Shown piece by piece: positions 30,555 through 38,547 of a DNA stretch of 64,000 nucleotides. The number at the start of each line of letters is the position of its first letter. The first letter of the stretch is position 1. The position numbers and the translations under genes were made by a program. This DNA is from Pseudodesulfovibrio profundus (GTDB lineage Bacteria > Desulfobacterota > Desulfovibrionia > Desulfovibrionales > Desulfovibrionaceae). The notes beneath the pieces are model-generated. The model did no database searches. It saw only the letters and a program-made list of their open reading frames with translations, and was not told the DNA's origin. The DNA is taken from NCBI RefSeq assembly GCF_900217235.1, contig NZ_LT907975.1, forward strand, positions 4,104,906 through 4,168,905, given 5' to 3'.

Positions 30555-31196
30555 CTAAGATGACGTGTTGCCTAAACCATGGCGTAGAAAATCCGTCATG
30601 GCCCTGGCTTTGTCTTTCAAGCGTTGTTTTTCTGGTTCAATCCCTTTGTCCAGCGAAGGGACTGCATGGTTTTGTAGAAAACGATCAAGGACCGAGTGAA
30701 GGATGAAAACGGTTTCATCAACATCCAACTCAGGCCGCAGTTGCCCGCTTTCAATGCCGTTTTGAACCAGTTGACGTAAATACTTTGCATGTGCACCCCG
30801 GATCTCCCCAAGGAAATGATCGCGCATGGGAAAGTGCTCGTTAAACAGCATCTTGAGGTAGATACTATAGAGGTGCGGGTGCGAATCGATGAATGCGGCA
30901 CTGGCAAGGAAGCTGTTTTCGATGCGTTGAAAAAAATCCTTACCTGACGTGTCACGAATGGCTTTCAGTGGTCTCTTGAATTCGGCAAGAGCTTGTCCGA
31001 AAAGGTATTCAAATAATCCCTTCTTATTCCCGAAATATTTGAACAATGACCCCTTGGCAATACCGAGTCGTTTGACCATTCGATTGATGCTGGCCTGTTC
31101 ATACCCGTGGTCAGCAAATTCTCGTGTTGCTTCCTGCAAAACACGGTCGCGTTTTTCTTCAGGAAGATTGTCAAAAGTGGGTTGTACGCGGGACAT
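30555..31196 (-). CDS. TetR-family regulator, probable regulator of the mqn genes
   Basis: This 213-residue protein has a TetR N-terminal DNA-binding domain (RVLQEATREFADHGYEQASINRMVKRLGIAKGSLFKYFGNKKGLFEYLF, about residues 20-68) and a variable helical ligand domain. The frame is open to 31277, but the ATG at 31196 gives a normal N-terminus (MSRVQPTFDNLPEEKRDRVL). It is cotranscribed with mqnE, mqnC and mqnA by spacing and diverges from mqnD, with a palindromic operator candidate between. Regulation of menaquinone synthesis is inference from this layout. Confidence 0.9.
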   Translation of the reverse strand: MSRVQPTFDNLPEEKRDRVLQEATREFADHGYEQASINRMVKRLGIAKGSLFKYFGNKKGLFEYLFGQALAEFKRPLKAIRDTSGKDFFQRIENSFLASAAFIDSHPHLYSIYLKMLFNEHFPMRDHFLGEIRGAHAKYLRQLVQNGIESGQLRPELDVDETVFILHSVLDRFLQNHAVPSLDKGIEPEKQRLKDKARAMTDFLRHGLGNTSS

Positions 31197-31225
31197 GTTT
31201 TCTTGCTCTTTAAAATGCCTTATTG

Positions 31226-31248
31226 TAATGGTGACCAGGTGGTCATTA
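31226..31248. promoter_or_regulatory. Candidate TetR operator in the tetR/mqnD gap
   Basis: A 23-bp imperfect palindrome, TAATG-GTG-ACC-A-GGT-GGT-CATTA, pairs at eight of eleven positions around a central A. Its size and symmetry fit TetR-family operators. It lies 30 bases before the tetR start and 72 before mqnD, so one bound repressor could affect both directions. Confidence 0.6.
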
Positions 31249-31319
31249 GATGTATAGGCAGTGAGCTTCTCTGTCAATGTTAGTTAAATGTGTATTTATA
31301 TAAGATGGATAGGTTGTAG

Positions 31320-32138
31320 ATGCTGAAGCTTGGTTATTCTCCATGTCCCAATGATACGTTTATTTTTCATGGTTTGGCGTCAGGAAATGTCAACTGGCCC
31401 GGTGGGTTGGATATATTGCTTGCTGATGTTGAAGCTTTGAACACCATGGCTGCTGAAGAAGCTTTGGATGTCGTAAAGGTATCTGTTGCCGCTGCTGCCA
31501 CCATACTGGATAAATACGTTCTGCTTCGGGCCGGTGGGGCCATGGGGTACGGGGTTGGTCCCATCGTGGTGGGAATTCAGGAGCAAGACATGACCGCGCT
31601 GGATGGAAAAACTGTAGCTATCCCCGGCAGGAACACAACTGCAAACCTGTTGTTCGGGCTGTGCTGCAAGGAGAAGGGTATATCTGTTACTCTCAAGGAA
31701 ATGGTCTTTGATGAAGTGATGCCGGCTGTAAAGTCCGGTGAAGTAGCCGCCGGTGTGGTCATCCACGAAGGGCGATTTACTTTCGAGGCTATGGGATTAC
31801 ATCGCATGATGGATTTAGGTCAGTGGTGGGAAGAACACACAGGACTGCCTATTCCGCTTGGAGCAATTGCTGTTCGCCGTTCCCTGGGGCCTGAAGTCGC
31901 TGCGCAGATGAATGAAGCTATCCGTCAAAGCCTTCTCGCTGCTAGAAAGAATCCGGAAGGATGCAAAGCATATATTAAAGAGCATGCTCAGGAAATGGAT
32001 GATGCGGTCATTGAGGAGCACATCCGTACCTTCGTTACTGACTACAGTCTGGATGTTGGTGAGGGTGGTATGAAGGCTGTTGAGCGCTTGTTGTCAGAAG
32101 CCGGTTTTAGTGACGGTGAGGCTTTCGTCGCACTTTAA
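31320..32138 (+). CDS. mqnD: 1,4-dihydroxy-6-naphthoate synthase MqnD
   Basis: MqnD splits cyclic dehypoxanthine futalosine to release 1,4-dihydroxy-6-naphthoate, the ring precursor of menaquinone. The 272-residue protein has the family start LKLGYSPCPNDTFIFHGLASG, the LDVVKVSVAA segment, and the HEGRFTFEAMGL stretch containing a conserved histidine. It is transcribed away from the tetR-mqnE-mqnC-mqnA group. The binding site before its ATG is weak. The remaining pathway step needing MqnB (futalosine or aminofutalosine hydrolase) is not encoded in the window. Confidence 0.95.
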   Translation: MLKLGYSPCPNDTFIFHGLASGNVNWPGGLDILLADVEALNTMAAEEALDVVKVSVAAAATILDKYVLLRAGGAMGYGVGPIVVGIQEQDMTALDGKTVAIPGRNTTANLLFGLCCKEKGISVTLKEMVFDEVMPAVKSGEVAAGVVIHEGRFTFEAMGLHRMMDLGQWWEEHTGLPIPLGAIAVRRSLGPEVAAQMNEAIRQSLLAARKNPEGCKAYIKEHAQEMDDAVIEEHIRTFVTDYSLDVGEGGMKAVERLLSEAGFSDGEAFVAL

Positions 32139-32162
32139 AGATTAAAGGTTTTTCCTCGGTTC

Positions 32163-33086
32163 TTACGGAGCAGCAGGCGTGGTGCTTTTCTCTGGAACCG
32201 GTTCCTTCTTTTTATCCTGGCTGATGTATACGCCTGCCAACACGAGGAAAGAAGCGGCATACTGAATCATGTTCAGGCGTTCACCCAGCATGAGCCAGCT
32301 GAGGAAGAGGGTGATGACCGGAATAAGATTGACGAAGGCCGAAGCTTGACTGGCCGGAATTTTGGACATCCCATAATTATACAACCCATAGGCTGCCAGA
32401 GTTACGAAAACTCCGAGATAAACAATTGCAGAAATGCCAATGAATGAAAATTCGGTGGGCATAGTTGTTGTTGGCAGGAACAGCAATGGGAAATAGAACA
32501 TGGTCCCGATGAATGCCTGAACCATCGTTAAAAACCATGGATTGTACCTGGGAGTCAGCCCTTTCAGGGTGATCATGTAACCTGTCGCACAGATCATGGC
32601 GATGAATTCGAGGAAGTTCCCAAGTATCGGGTTGGGGGCATTTGAAGAACTTTCCGCTGCTGCAGAAAGAATGATCGCACCGGAAATAGCCAGACAGAAG
32701 CCACTGAGTGTTTTTCTGGATACCTTTTCTCCCAAGGTGAAGCGGGCTGCCACGGCAATGAGCAGCGGGAGCAGGGCGCAGATCATACCGGCTTGGGAGG
32801 CGTCCGTATATGTCAGGGCGAGCGCTTCAAAAATGAAATAGAACCCTGGCTCACAGACCCCCATGAACAGCAGCAGTTTCCAGTCTCCTGCGCGGTAATC
32901 AATGTTCTTCAGTGACTTGAATACGAAAAGAAAGCAGATGGAGGCGATAAGCATTCGCCCGAATATGACAATCATCGGATCGAAGTGCTGAAAAGCGATT
33001 TTCAGCGCAACAAATGAACTGGCCCAGAGAAAAACTCCGGCGCAAAGTGCGAAAAACGCTTTACCTTTTCCTTCCGTGACAGTCAT
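32163..33086 (-). CDS. DMT-superfamily (EamA) membrane transporter
   Basis: The 307-residue protein has about ten hydrophobic segments arranged as two EamA repeats, starting ALCAGVFLWASSFVALKIAF and, in the second half, LEFIAMICATGYMITLKGL. Such proteins export amino acids, nucleotides or other small metabolites. The C-terminal tail is polar (QDKKKEPVPEKSTTPAAP). It converges with mqnD with only 24 bases between, and no substrate can be assigned. Confidence 0.88.
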   Translation of the reverse strand: MTVTEGKGKAFFALCAGVFLWASSFVALKIAFQHFDPMIVIFGRMLIASICFLFVFKSLKNIDYRAGDWKLLLFMGVCEPGFYFIFEALALTYTDASQAGMICALLPLLIAVAARFTLGEKVSRKTLSGFCLAISGAIILSAAAESSSNAPNPILGNFLEFIAMICATGYMITLKGLTPRYNPWFLTMVQAFIGTMFYFPLLFLPTTTMPTEFSFIGISAIVYLGVFVTLAAYGLYNYGMSKIPASQASAFVNLIPVITLFLSWLMLGERLNMIQYAASFLVLAGVYISQDKKKEPVPEKSTTPAAP

Positions 33087-33210
33087 GGCAGCTTCCTTAA
33101 TAAATCAGTGAGGAAAGAGGTTTACCACCCTTTTCATCAATAGGGAATATCCTAACCAATCGAATATTTCCATGGTGGTCTTCGGAAAAGGTGATGAAGG
33201 TAGACACAAA

Positions 33211-33236
33211 AAAACCCCGCATGACGGGGCTTTTTC
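33211..33236. terminator. Terminator between the zinc-ribbon gene and the EamA gene
   Basis: The stem CCCCG (33215-33219) with CGGGG (33225-33229) is flanked by an A-run on the left and TTTTT on the right. On the minus strand the stem is followed by seven Ts, so it chiefly ends the minus-strand zinc-ribbon gene. The preceding 175 bases up to the EamA start show nothing else I can name. Confidence 0.85.
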
Positions 33237-33261
33237 GTGGTGTTCTCCGGACTGGCGTTGC

Positions 33262-33531
33262 TTAGTGAGGGCAGACGGCCAGTACGTTTACAGGCTTGTA
33301 ACCATTTTGGGGATTGAGCGCATATCGGCATCCAAGGTGTGAACCTTCACGCTTATGCGCGATCTCTTCTTCGCTGCCAAGGTAGAAAGGACAGCTATTG
33401 GAGTTGCAAATGAGAATGACATCCCATCCGGTTTCCGGCGGCGGAAGCCACGGTTCCATAGGTTTTCCGCAATGCGGACAATCGTGATCTTCCAACTCGG
33501 TGACGATCCCGGCATATTCGTGAATTACCAT
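33262..33531 (-). CDS. Small zinc-ribbon protein, function unknown
   Basis: The 89-residue protein has CPHCGKPMEPWLPPPETGW in its first half and CNSNSCPFYLGSEEE in its second, which together could form a zinc ribbon, plus lone cysteines near the end. GGAGA four bases upstream supports the ATG. The gene is soluble by composition and follows darP by 72 bases, ending at a terminator. I do not recognise a named family; a role in nucleic acid or protein binding is only a guess. Confidence 0.75.
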   Translation of the reverse strand: MVIHEYAGIVTELEDHDCPHCGKPMEPWLPPPETGWDVILICNSNSCPFYLGSEEEIAHKREGSHLGCRYALNPQNGYKPVNVLAVCPH

Positions 33532-33603
33532 GTTATCTCCTTTTACGGCCGATTAGGAGCCGTTTCATGCGTTAATAGGGAAATAAGTATATATTCAGGG
33601 GCG

Positions 33604-34158
33604 TCAAGAGGCCGGAGAATCTTTTTCCGGCATAGGTGGCAATTTCTTGAGCATTTTGAATAAGGCTCGGCTGTTTTTGGGAGGCTGACCTTTCAGCTTT
33701 TCCCTTCTGGCTCCCAACACCAACTGGCGCAAGCGTTGACCATCTTCTGGGTACGCAGTGAACATCGACTGGAGGAGATCGTCGTCGCCATCGACCAGCC
33801 GATCCCGCAGTTGTTCCATTTGATGGAATTCAGCGGTTTTGATCGCATGTCCTTGTTGGGCGGCTTCGACAATTTCCCGAACCCGTGTGGTATCGAAAGT
33901 GCGCATGAGCTTGCCCACATATTGCATATGTCGACGCCGAGCTTCATGTTTGGTCAGCTTCTTAATGAGGAGGAGCGCTTCTTCAACTTCCGGGGGGAGG
34001 TCGGTTTCCTTGATGACTTTATCACCTAGAGCGGCAAAATCGCCACCGAGTTTCTGCAGTTCGTGCATTTCCCTTTTGAGTTGCGAGCGACTTGGCCCTT
34101 CTTCAATTTCATCAAACTCTTCAGGGGCGTAAAGGTCTCTTTTTTGTTTTTTTCTCAT
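33604..34158 (-). CDS. darP: Ribosome assembly factor DarP (YjgA, DUF615)
   Basis: DarP is a dual-action large-subunit assembly factor that binds late ribosomal precursors. The 184-residue protein has the family pattern: a charged N-terminus, RSQLKREMHELQKLGGDFAAL, the helical LPPEVEEALLLIKKLTKHEARRRHMQYVGKLMR segment, and a lysine/proline-rich tail. It starts three bases after the Mla-associated lipoprotein gene, so it is the last gene of a lipid-transport operon, an unexpected but not unknown neighbour. Confidence 0.9.
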   Translation of the reverse strand: MRKKQKRDLYAPEEFDEIEEGPSRSQLKREMHELQKLGGDFAALGDKVIKETDLPPEVEEALLLIKKLTKHEARRRHMQYVGKLMRTFDTTRVREIVEAAQQGHAIKTAEFHQMEQLRDRLVDGDDDLLQSMFTAYPEDGQRLRQLVLGARREKLKGQPPKNSRALFKMLKKLPPMPEKDSPAS

Positions 34159-34161
34159 GTC

Positions 34162-34776
34162 TTATTGCAGTGGCGTTTGGGCCAGGTCTTTTTCAAGTTC
34201 TTCGAATATCAGTTGAACACCGGTCGTCATTCCTTGAACCAGCTTTTCGGGCGTAGGCTCAGTCAGAGGGACGCGTTGCGTGTAGTCTTTGGAAAAAACG
34301 ATAGTATTGTCCGGCGTGTTTTCATCCACAAGGAAAAACTGCATGGCTACAACAGCCACAGGTTCACTAGTGGCATAGTCGCCATACAGTGAATTGACAA
34401 CACCTTCGAGGGTCAATCCGGGAATAATCATGGAGCCGGGTTCGATTATGCTGGCGAAAATATCTGCCTCTTTCAGCCAGGACCGCAATTCCGTAGTAAG
34501 CATGGACCGCGGAGAGACAAAGAACATGTTGTAGAAATCCGATTCCACTCGTCCGTTATCCAACTGATAGACGAGTTCTCGGGTATTGTAGATTTCAGAT
34601 ATGCTCAATCGGCGTACTTTAAGAATCAAATCTCTTTTGACATGCGTCGTTTCTGCACTGCGTTCGGGCATCAATCGATAAAATTGCTTGTCTAACGGTT
34701 CGCTACCCAGCTTTACGCAACCTGCGCTGAGCATGAGCAGTACGAGCAAACAGGGGATGGTGGTTTTATTCATCAT
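34162..34776 (-). CDS. ABC-type transport auxiliary lipoprotein
   Basis: The 204-residue protein has a lipoprotein signal (hydrophobic stretch ending in the lipobox LSAGC, cysteine near residue 20) and resembles the auxiliary lipoprotein family (PqiC-like) that works with MCE proteins on the periplasmic side of the outer membrane. Two adjacent ATGs (34776 and 34773) are possible. It follows mlaD by 14 bases and completes the transporter operon. The exact substrate is not shown; phospholipid handling is inferred from its partners. Confidence 0.88.
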   Translation of the reverse strand: MMNKTTIPCLLVLLMLSAGCVKLGSEPLDKQFYRLMPERSAETTHVKRDLILKVRRLSISEIYNTRELVYQLDNGRVESDFYNMFFVSPRSMLTTELRSWLKEADIFASIIEPGSMIIPGLTLEGVVNSLYGDYATSEPVAVVAMQFFLVDENTPDNTIVFSKDYTQRVPLTEPTPEKLVQGMTTGVQLIFEELEKDLAQTPLQ

Positions 34777-34790
34777 ATCTCTAATCCGGG

Positions 34791-35939
34791 TTATTCTGTG
34801 TCCGGGGTTGCTTTACTCGGTGGTTTTCCAAAGAAGACACCGGAAGGATACCGTTTGGCATCACCGGTCAACTCTTTTACATTTTGCATTATTTCTCGTG
34901 TATCTTCCAGAATGCTGTGAATGGTCCCTTCTTCACTGGCTGCAATGGAATTCAAGCGATTAGCCAATGCATGGACCTTGGCTACAGCTGCGGCCAAGTC
35001 ATTCGATGCTTCTGATATGTTGATCAGGGCAGGGCCAATTTGAGCGATCGCCTGCTGGGTTTTCTCGTTTTGGATCTCTTTGCTAATAATTGCCGATGTC
35101 TTATTCAGGTTTTCCATAGCCTGCCGCGCTTCTTTAGACGCAGCAATAAGGTCGTCCGAAGATTCGTTGACGATACGATTCACGCCCGAAATGGCGCCAA
35201 CGACTTCTGGTATCAGCCGTTCCGTTTCCGGTGATGCCATGAGTGTGTTTACGCGAGAGATCAGTCTGTCTGTGCTAACGAGTATGCTGAGCAAACGGTT
35301 ACCGGCTTCTCGGCCACCTTCGGTACGCATGAAGTGATCAATGGTATCAACAATGGATTTAACATCTTCGATGATTGAGGTGATGTCTTCCTGTCGTATG
35401 CCGCTGAGTGTTTTGGAAATGGTTGTCACGGCACTTTCCACGCGTCCCAATGTGCTGGGCACAGATGGAATATAGGCAACGTCCGGTTCCCATCCAATGG
35501 GCAGCGGGCGATTCTGGGTAGGATCGGTATACACGAAATTCAGGAACAGCTGACCTGTCAGTCCCAGGGAAGTCGGTCGGACTCGAAGACCTCGTTGTAC
35601 TTCCTCATCTATGGACTTCAAAAATTCGTCATCGTCCATTTCATTGAACAGCTGCGGGTTGATTTCTGTGGTTACCAATACGTATCTGGCTGAGGATCGG
35701 GCTTCATCGTACTTGTTGGCAACGAAATTGATGTCCGAAACCCGTCCGACGTTCACGCCTCGCAACTTGACAGGTGAGCCTATTTCCAGCCCGTTGACTG
35801 ACTCATTAAAATAGCTTTCCACCGTGTAGCTCTTGCTGAAATATCTACCGGCTCCCAGCACGATAATGATGGCAATCAGCATGCAGGTGCCGATGATGAT
35901 GAAGGCTCCGAGCCTGAAATAGTCTTGTTTACGAATCAT
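34791..35939 (-). CDS. mlaD: MCE-domain lipid transport protein MlaD-like
   Basis: MlaD-type proteins are anchored in the inner membrane and form hexameric rings that pass lipids to the permease. One transmembrane segment is visible at residues 11-30 (GAFIIIGTCMLIAIIIVLGAG), then the MCE domain (VNGLEIGSPVKLRGVNVGRVSDI). The 382 residues, longer than the E. coli form of 183, include an extended helical C-terminal region (about 170-350) like that of PqiB/YebT relatives or mycobacterial MCEs. AGGA seven bases upstream supports the start. Part of the mlaEFD-lipoprotein operon. Confidence 0.92.
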   Translation of the reverse strand: MIRKQDYFRLGAFIIIGTCMLIAIIIVLGAGRYFSKSYTVESYFNESVNGLEIGSPVKLRGVNVGRVSDINFVANKYDEARSSARYVLVTTEINPQLFNEMDDDEFLKSIDEEVQRGLRVRPTSLGLTGQLFLNFVYTDPTQNRPLPIGWEPDVAYIPSVPSTLGRVESAVTTISKTLSGIRQEDITSIIEDVKSIVDTIDHFMRTEGGREAGNRLLSILVSTDRLISRVNTLMASPETERLIPEVVGAISGVNRIVNESSDDLIAASKEARQAMENLNKTSAIISKEIQNEKTQQAIAQIGPALINISEASNDLAAAVAKVHALANRLNSIAASEEGTIHSILEDTREIMQNVKELTGDAKRYPSGVFFGKPPSKATPDTE

Positions 35940-35948
35940 TATGGTATC

Positions 35949-36749
35949 CTATTCGGGCATTGGACATTTGTCTGTGATGTCCGATTTGCCAAGTGAAGGC
36001 ATGCGGTGGAAGAAGCGCTTCACGAGGACATCCTCTGATGTGTCTCGTAAAACTTTGGGATCGCCTTCGGCAACAATTGATTTTACGGACTTGTCGAGCA
36101 TAATCACGCGGTCGGCTGTTTTATAAATGGATTCAAGCTCGTGCGTGACTATAACGAACGTTATTCCAAGGGATTTTGAAAGCTTGAGGATGAGTTCATC
36201 CAGTTCCGCGGAGGAGATCGGGTCCAGGCCGGCTCCTGGTTCGTCCAGAAATAATATTTCAGGGTCCAAAGCCATTGCTCGGGCTATGGCTGCTCGTTTC
36301 TTCATCCCTCCCGACAAGGCGGCAGGCATCTTGTATAAAGCGTTTTCCAAGTTGACCATTGCCAGTTTTGACTTGGCTGTCATCGCAATGGCTTCGGGGG
36401 GGAGATCGGTAAATTCTTCTAGTGGCAGCATCACGTTTTGCAGCAGTGACATGGAGCCGAACAGAGCACCCATTTGATACATCACCCCAAACTTGCGAAT
36501 GATCTGCGCTCGTCTTTCCTCATCGGCAGAAAACAGATCCATCCCATCATATTCAACGCTCCCTTGCATGGGAGTTCGCAGGCCGATCATGTTTTTGAGG
36601 AGGGTCGACTTCCCGCAACCTGATCCGCCTAAAATAATGAAGACTTCGCCACGTGCAACATCAAATGATACATCGTCTATTACAATAGTATCACCATACC
36701 CGCAGGTCAGGTTCTTTACGGAGATGATAGGGGCGCTCATGGTATCCAT
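35949..36749 (-). CDS. mlaF: ABC transporter ATPase MlaF-like
   Basis: This ATPase drives the Mla-type lipid transporter. In its 266 residues the Walker A motif GGSGCGKST lies near residues 36-44, the signature LSGGMKKRAAIARA near 143-156, and Walker B EILFLDEPGAGLD follows. The YQMGALFGSM Q-loop sequence is characteristic of the MlaF group. An ATG three codons downstream (36740) is an alternative start. It begins three bases after the permease gene stop. Confidence 0.93.
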   Translation of the reverse strand: MDTMSAPIISVKNLTCGYGDTIVIDDVSFDVARGEVFIILGGSGCGKSTLLKNMIGLRTPMQGSVEYDGMDLFSADEERRAQIIRKFGVMYQMGALFGSMSLLQNVMLPLEEFTDLPPEAIAMTAKSKLAMVNLENALYKMPAALSGGMKKRAAIARAMALDPEILFLDEPGAGLDPISSAELDELILKLSKSLGITFVIVTHELESIYKTADRVIMLDKSVKSIVAEGDPKVLRDTSEDVLVKRFFHRMPSLGKSDITDKCPMPE

Positions 36750-36752
36750 TTT

Positions 36753-37901
36753 TTACCATCCCAGCACATAAAAGACCATGGCGAAGATACCGTCTGCAAA
36801 GGCAAGGAAGATGATTCCTGTTACAACGGCACTCGTGGTGGAGAGGCCGACAGCACTGGCGCCACTTTGTGTTTGCAGGCCACGTAAACAGCCAACTCCG
36901 GCAACGATTATCGAGAAAATGACAGCTTTGAGCATCCCGCCCCAGAAGTCCACGTAGTCCAGATAAGAGAACACTCGGCTAGTGTAGGTGACCAGTGGGA
37001 ATCCCAGGGAAAGCATGACCACAGCACCACCGATCAGGCTCGCCATATTGAAAAATATGGTCATGAGGGGGACCATGGCGAGGGATGCCAGCAATTTGGG
37101 AAGGACCATGAAGCGCATGGGAGAAAGACCCATGGTCGACAATGCGTCCAGTTCTTCGTTGATCTTCATTGTTCCGATTTCTGCGGCAAAAGCCGAACCG
37201 GATCGAGCTGCAAGCAGGATGGCGGTAACAAGGGGGCCCATTTCCCTGAACATGACCAGCCCCAACATGTTGGGAATGAATATCTCGCCACCGAATCGCT
37301 CCAGTGTAACGGCTGACTGGAATGACATGATGAGTCCCATCAGGAAGCCGATGAGCGTAATGATGAAAATCGAATCGACGCCGACGTTGACACAGGCCAT
37401 GAGAACATCTTTCCAGCGGACCTGCCGAGGGTGGAACACTGCATGAACGATCATGGTCAAAGACTCACCGATGAAGGAAACCATTTCCCGCATTCTGATC
37501 AGGACACCGCTGGTAGCCATGCCCACGGACTCTGTGAAGCTCCGCCGTTCATCTGCTTTTGGCGCCCAATCAGGGATGTCGCAATCCCATGTTAAATCTA
37601 TGAGTTGTTTGTATTGATCGTCCAGGTTGACGAGCTGCATCTTGCCGCCAGCACGGGCTGTTTCTTCTCTTATTTTGAGAAGCAGGGCGATACCTGATCC
37701 ATCCATCGCTCTGACGTCTGAACAGTCAACAATGACTTCCGTAGTATGTGTGTTCTTTACAGGATCAATGGCAGAATCCCACACGGAAGCCGTCCCGGCA
37801 GCGTCAAAATTTCCATGGAATGTCAATCGAAGTTCCATGGAAGTATGGTGCGCCTGTACTGTGGCTCGGTGACCGTGGTCGTCAAATTTATTCTTTGTCA
37901 T
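36753..37901 (-). CDS. mlaE: STAS-MlaE fusion permease
   Basis: The N-terminal part (about residues 20-115, MELRLTFHGNFDAAGTASVWD through ALLLKIREETARAGGKMQLVNL) is a STAS domain like MlaB. The remainder is an MlaE-type permease with the family motif GLVMFREMGPLVTAILLAARSGSAFAAEIGTMK. Fusion supplies MlaB and MlaE functions in one 382-residue chain. The frame is open to a TTG at 37937; the ATG at 37901 with AAGAGA upstream is the more usual start. First gene of the operon. Confidence 0.9.
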   Translation of the reverse strand: MTKNKFDDHGHRATVQAHHTSMELRLTFHGNFDAAGTASVWDSAIDPVKNTHTTEVIVDCSDVRAMDGSGIALLLKIREETARAGGKMQLVNLDDQYKQLIDLTWDCDIPDWAPKADERRSFTESVGMATSGVLIRMREMVSFIGESLTMIVHAVFHPRQVRWKDVLMACVNVGVDSIFIITLIGFLMGLIMSFQSAVTLERFGGEIFIPNMLGLVMFREMGPLVTAILLAARSGSAFAAEIGTMKINEELDALSTMGLSPMRFMVLPKLLASLAMVPLMTIFFNMASLIGGAVVMLSLGFPLVTYTSRVFSYLDYVDFWGGMLKAVIFSIIVAGVGCLRGLQTQSGASAVGLSTTSAVVTGIIFLAFADGIFAMVFYVLGW

Positions 37902-38017
37902 TATGAAAGATCTCTTGGCGCCATTGGGTTTGATCAATATGGAATAGTAATGATTTCTGGTGGCTGTGGCAATGGTAAGAGGAAGCTTTTAAGTAAAAAG
38001 GGGTGCATACGTAACAG

Positions 38018-38063
38018 TTGACAAAAAATCTGTAGAACATTATTCCTTATTGTTATGAATAAC
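38018..38063 (+). promoter_or_regulatory. Candidate promoter and operator overlapping the Lrp gene start
   Basis: TTGACA (38018-38023) and TATTCC (38041-38046) are 17 bases apart and would start transcription almost at the ATG (38055), leaving no room for a binding site. The inverted repeat GTTAT-GA-ATAAC (38052-38063) covers the start codon and could be an autoregulatory site. All are pattern matches only. Confidence 0.4.
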
Positions 38064-38528
38064 AGAAAGATTGACGATTTAGACTTGGAGATACTGAATA
38101 TTCTTCAGGCGGACGGCAAGGTTTCTAATGCCGAAATAGCCCGTAAGGTAGGAAAAGCGCCTTCTGCGGTGCTGGAGCGGGTTCGCAAATTGCGCAGAAG
38201 CGGCATTATCAAGGGGTATGAATGTATTGTCGACCACAAAAAGCTTGGGCGTGGTCTGACGGCTTTCACCTCCATTCGAGTGGAAGAGGGGGTTGGTGCG
38301 ACCGAGGTGGGCGAAAAGCTGGCCGAACTACCTGAAGTCTTGGAAGTTCACTACACCGCCGGACGGGATTCATATCTGGTCAAAGTGCGCGTGGAGGATA
38401 CCGAATCACTTCAGGCAACGCTCGCCAAGTTCGGGACCATTGCTGCGGTTCGCGACACCAACTCGACCATAGTTCTTACTACGGTGAAAGAGTCTCGCAT
38501 AATCCCGCTTCCTTCATCATCTGACTAA
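38055..38528 (+). CDS. Lrp/AsnC-family regulator, probable putA regulator
   Basis: The 157-residue protein has an N-terminal helix-turn-helix (LDLEILNILQADGKVSNAEIARKVGKAPSAVLERVRKL) and the C-terminal RAM effector domain (about residues 70-145). It is 19 bases upstream of putA on the same strand. Proline oxidase genes without their own DNA-binding domain are commonly controlled by such a linked Lrp-type activator (PutR, BkdR); the pairing makes that likely. No clear Shine-Dalgarno sequence precedes the ATG. Confidence 0.9.
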   Translation: MNNRKIDDLDLEILNILQADGKVSNAEIARKVGKAPSAVLERVRKLRRSGIIKGYECIVDHKKLGRGLTAFTSIRVEEGVGATEVGEKLAELPEVLEVHYTAGRDSYLVKVRVEDTESLQATLAKFGTIAAVRDTNSTIVLTTVKESRIIPLPSSSD

Positions 38529-38547
38529 AAACATCAAGGAGCTGTCA

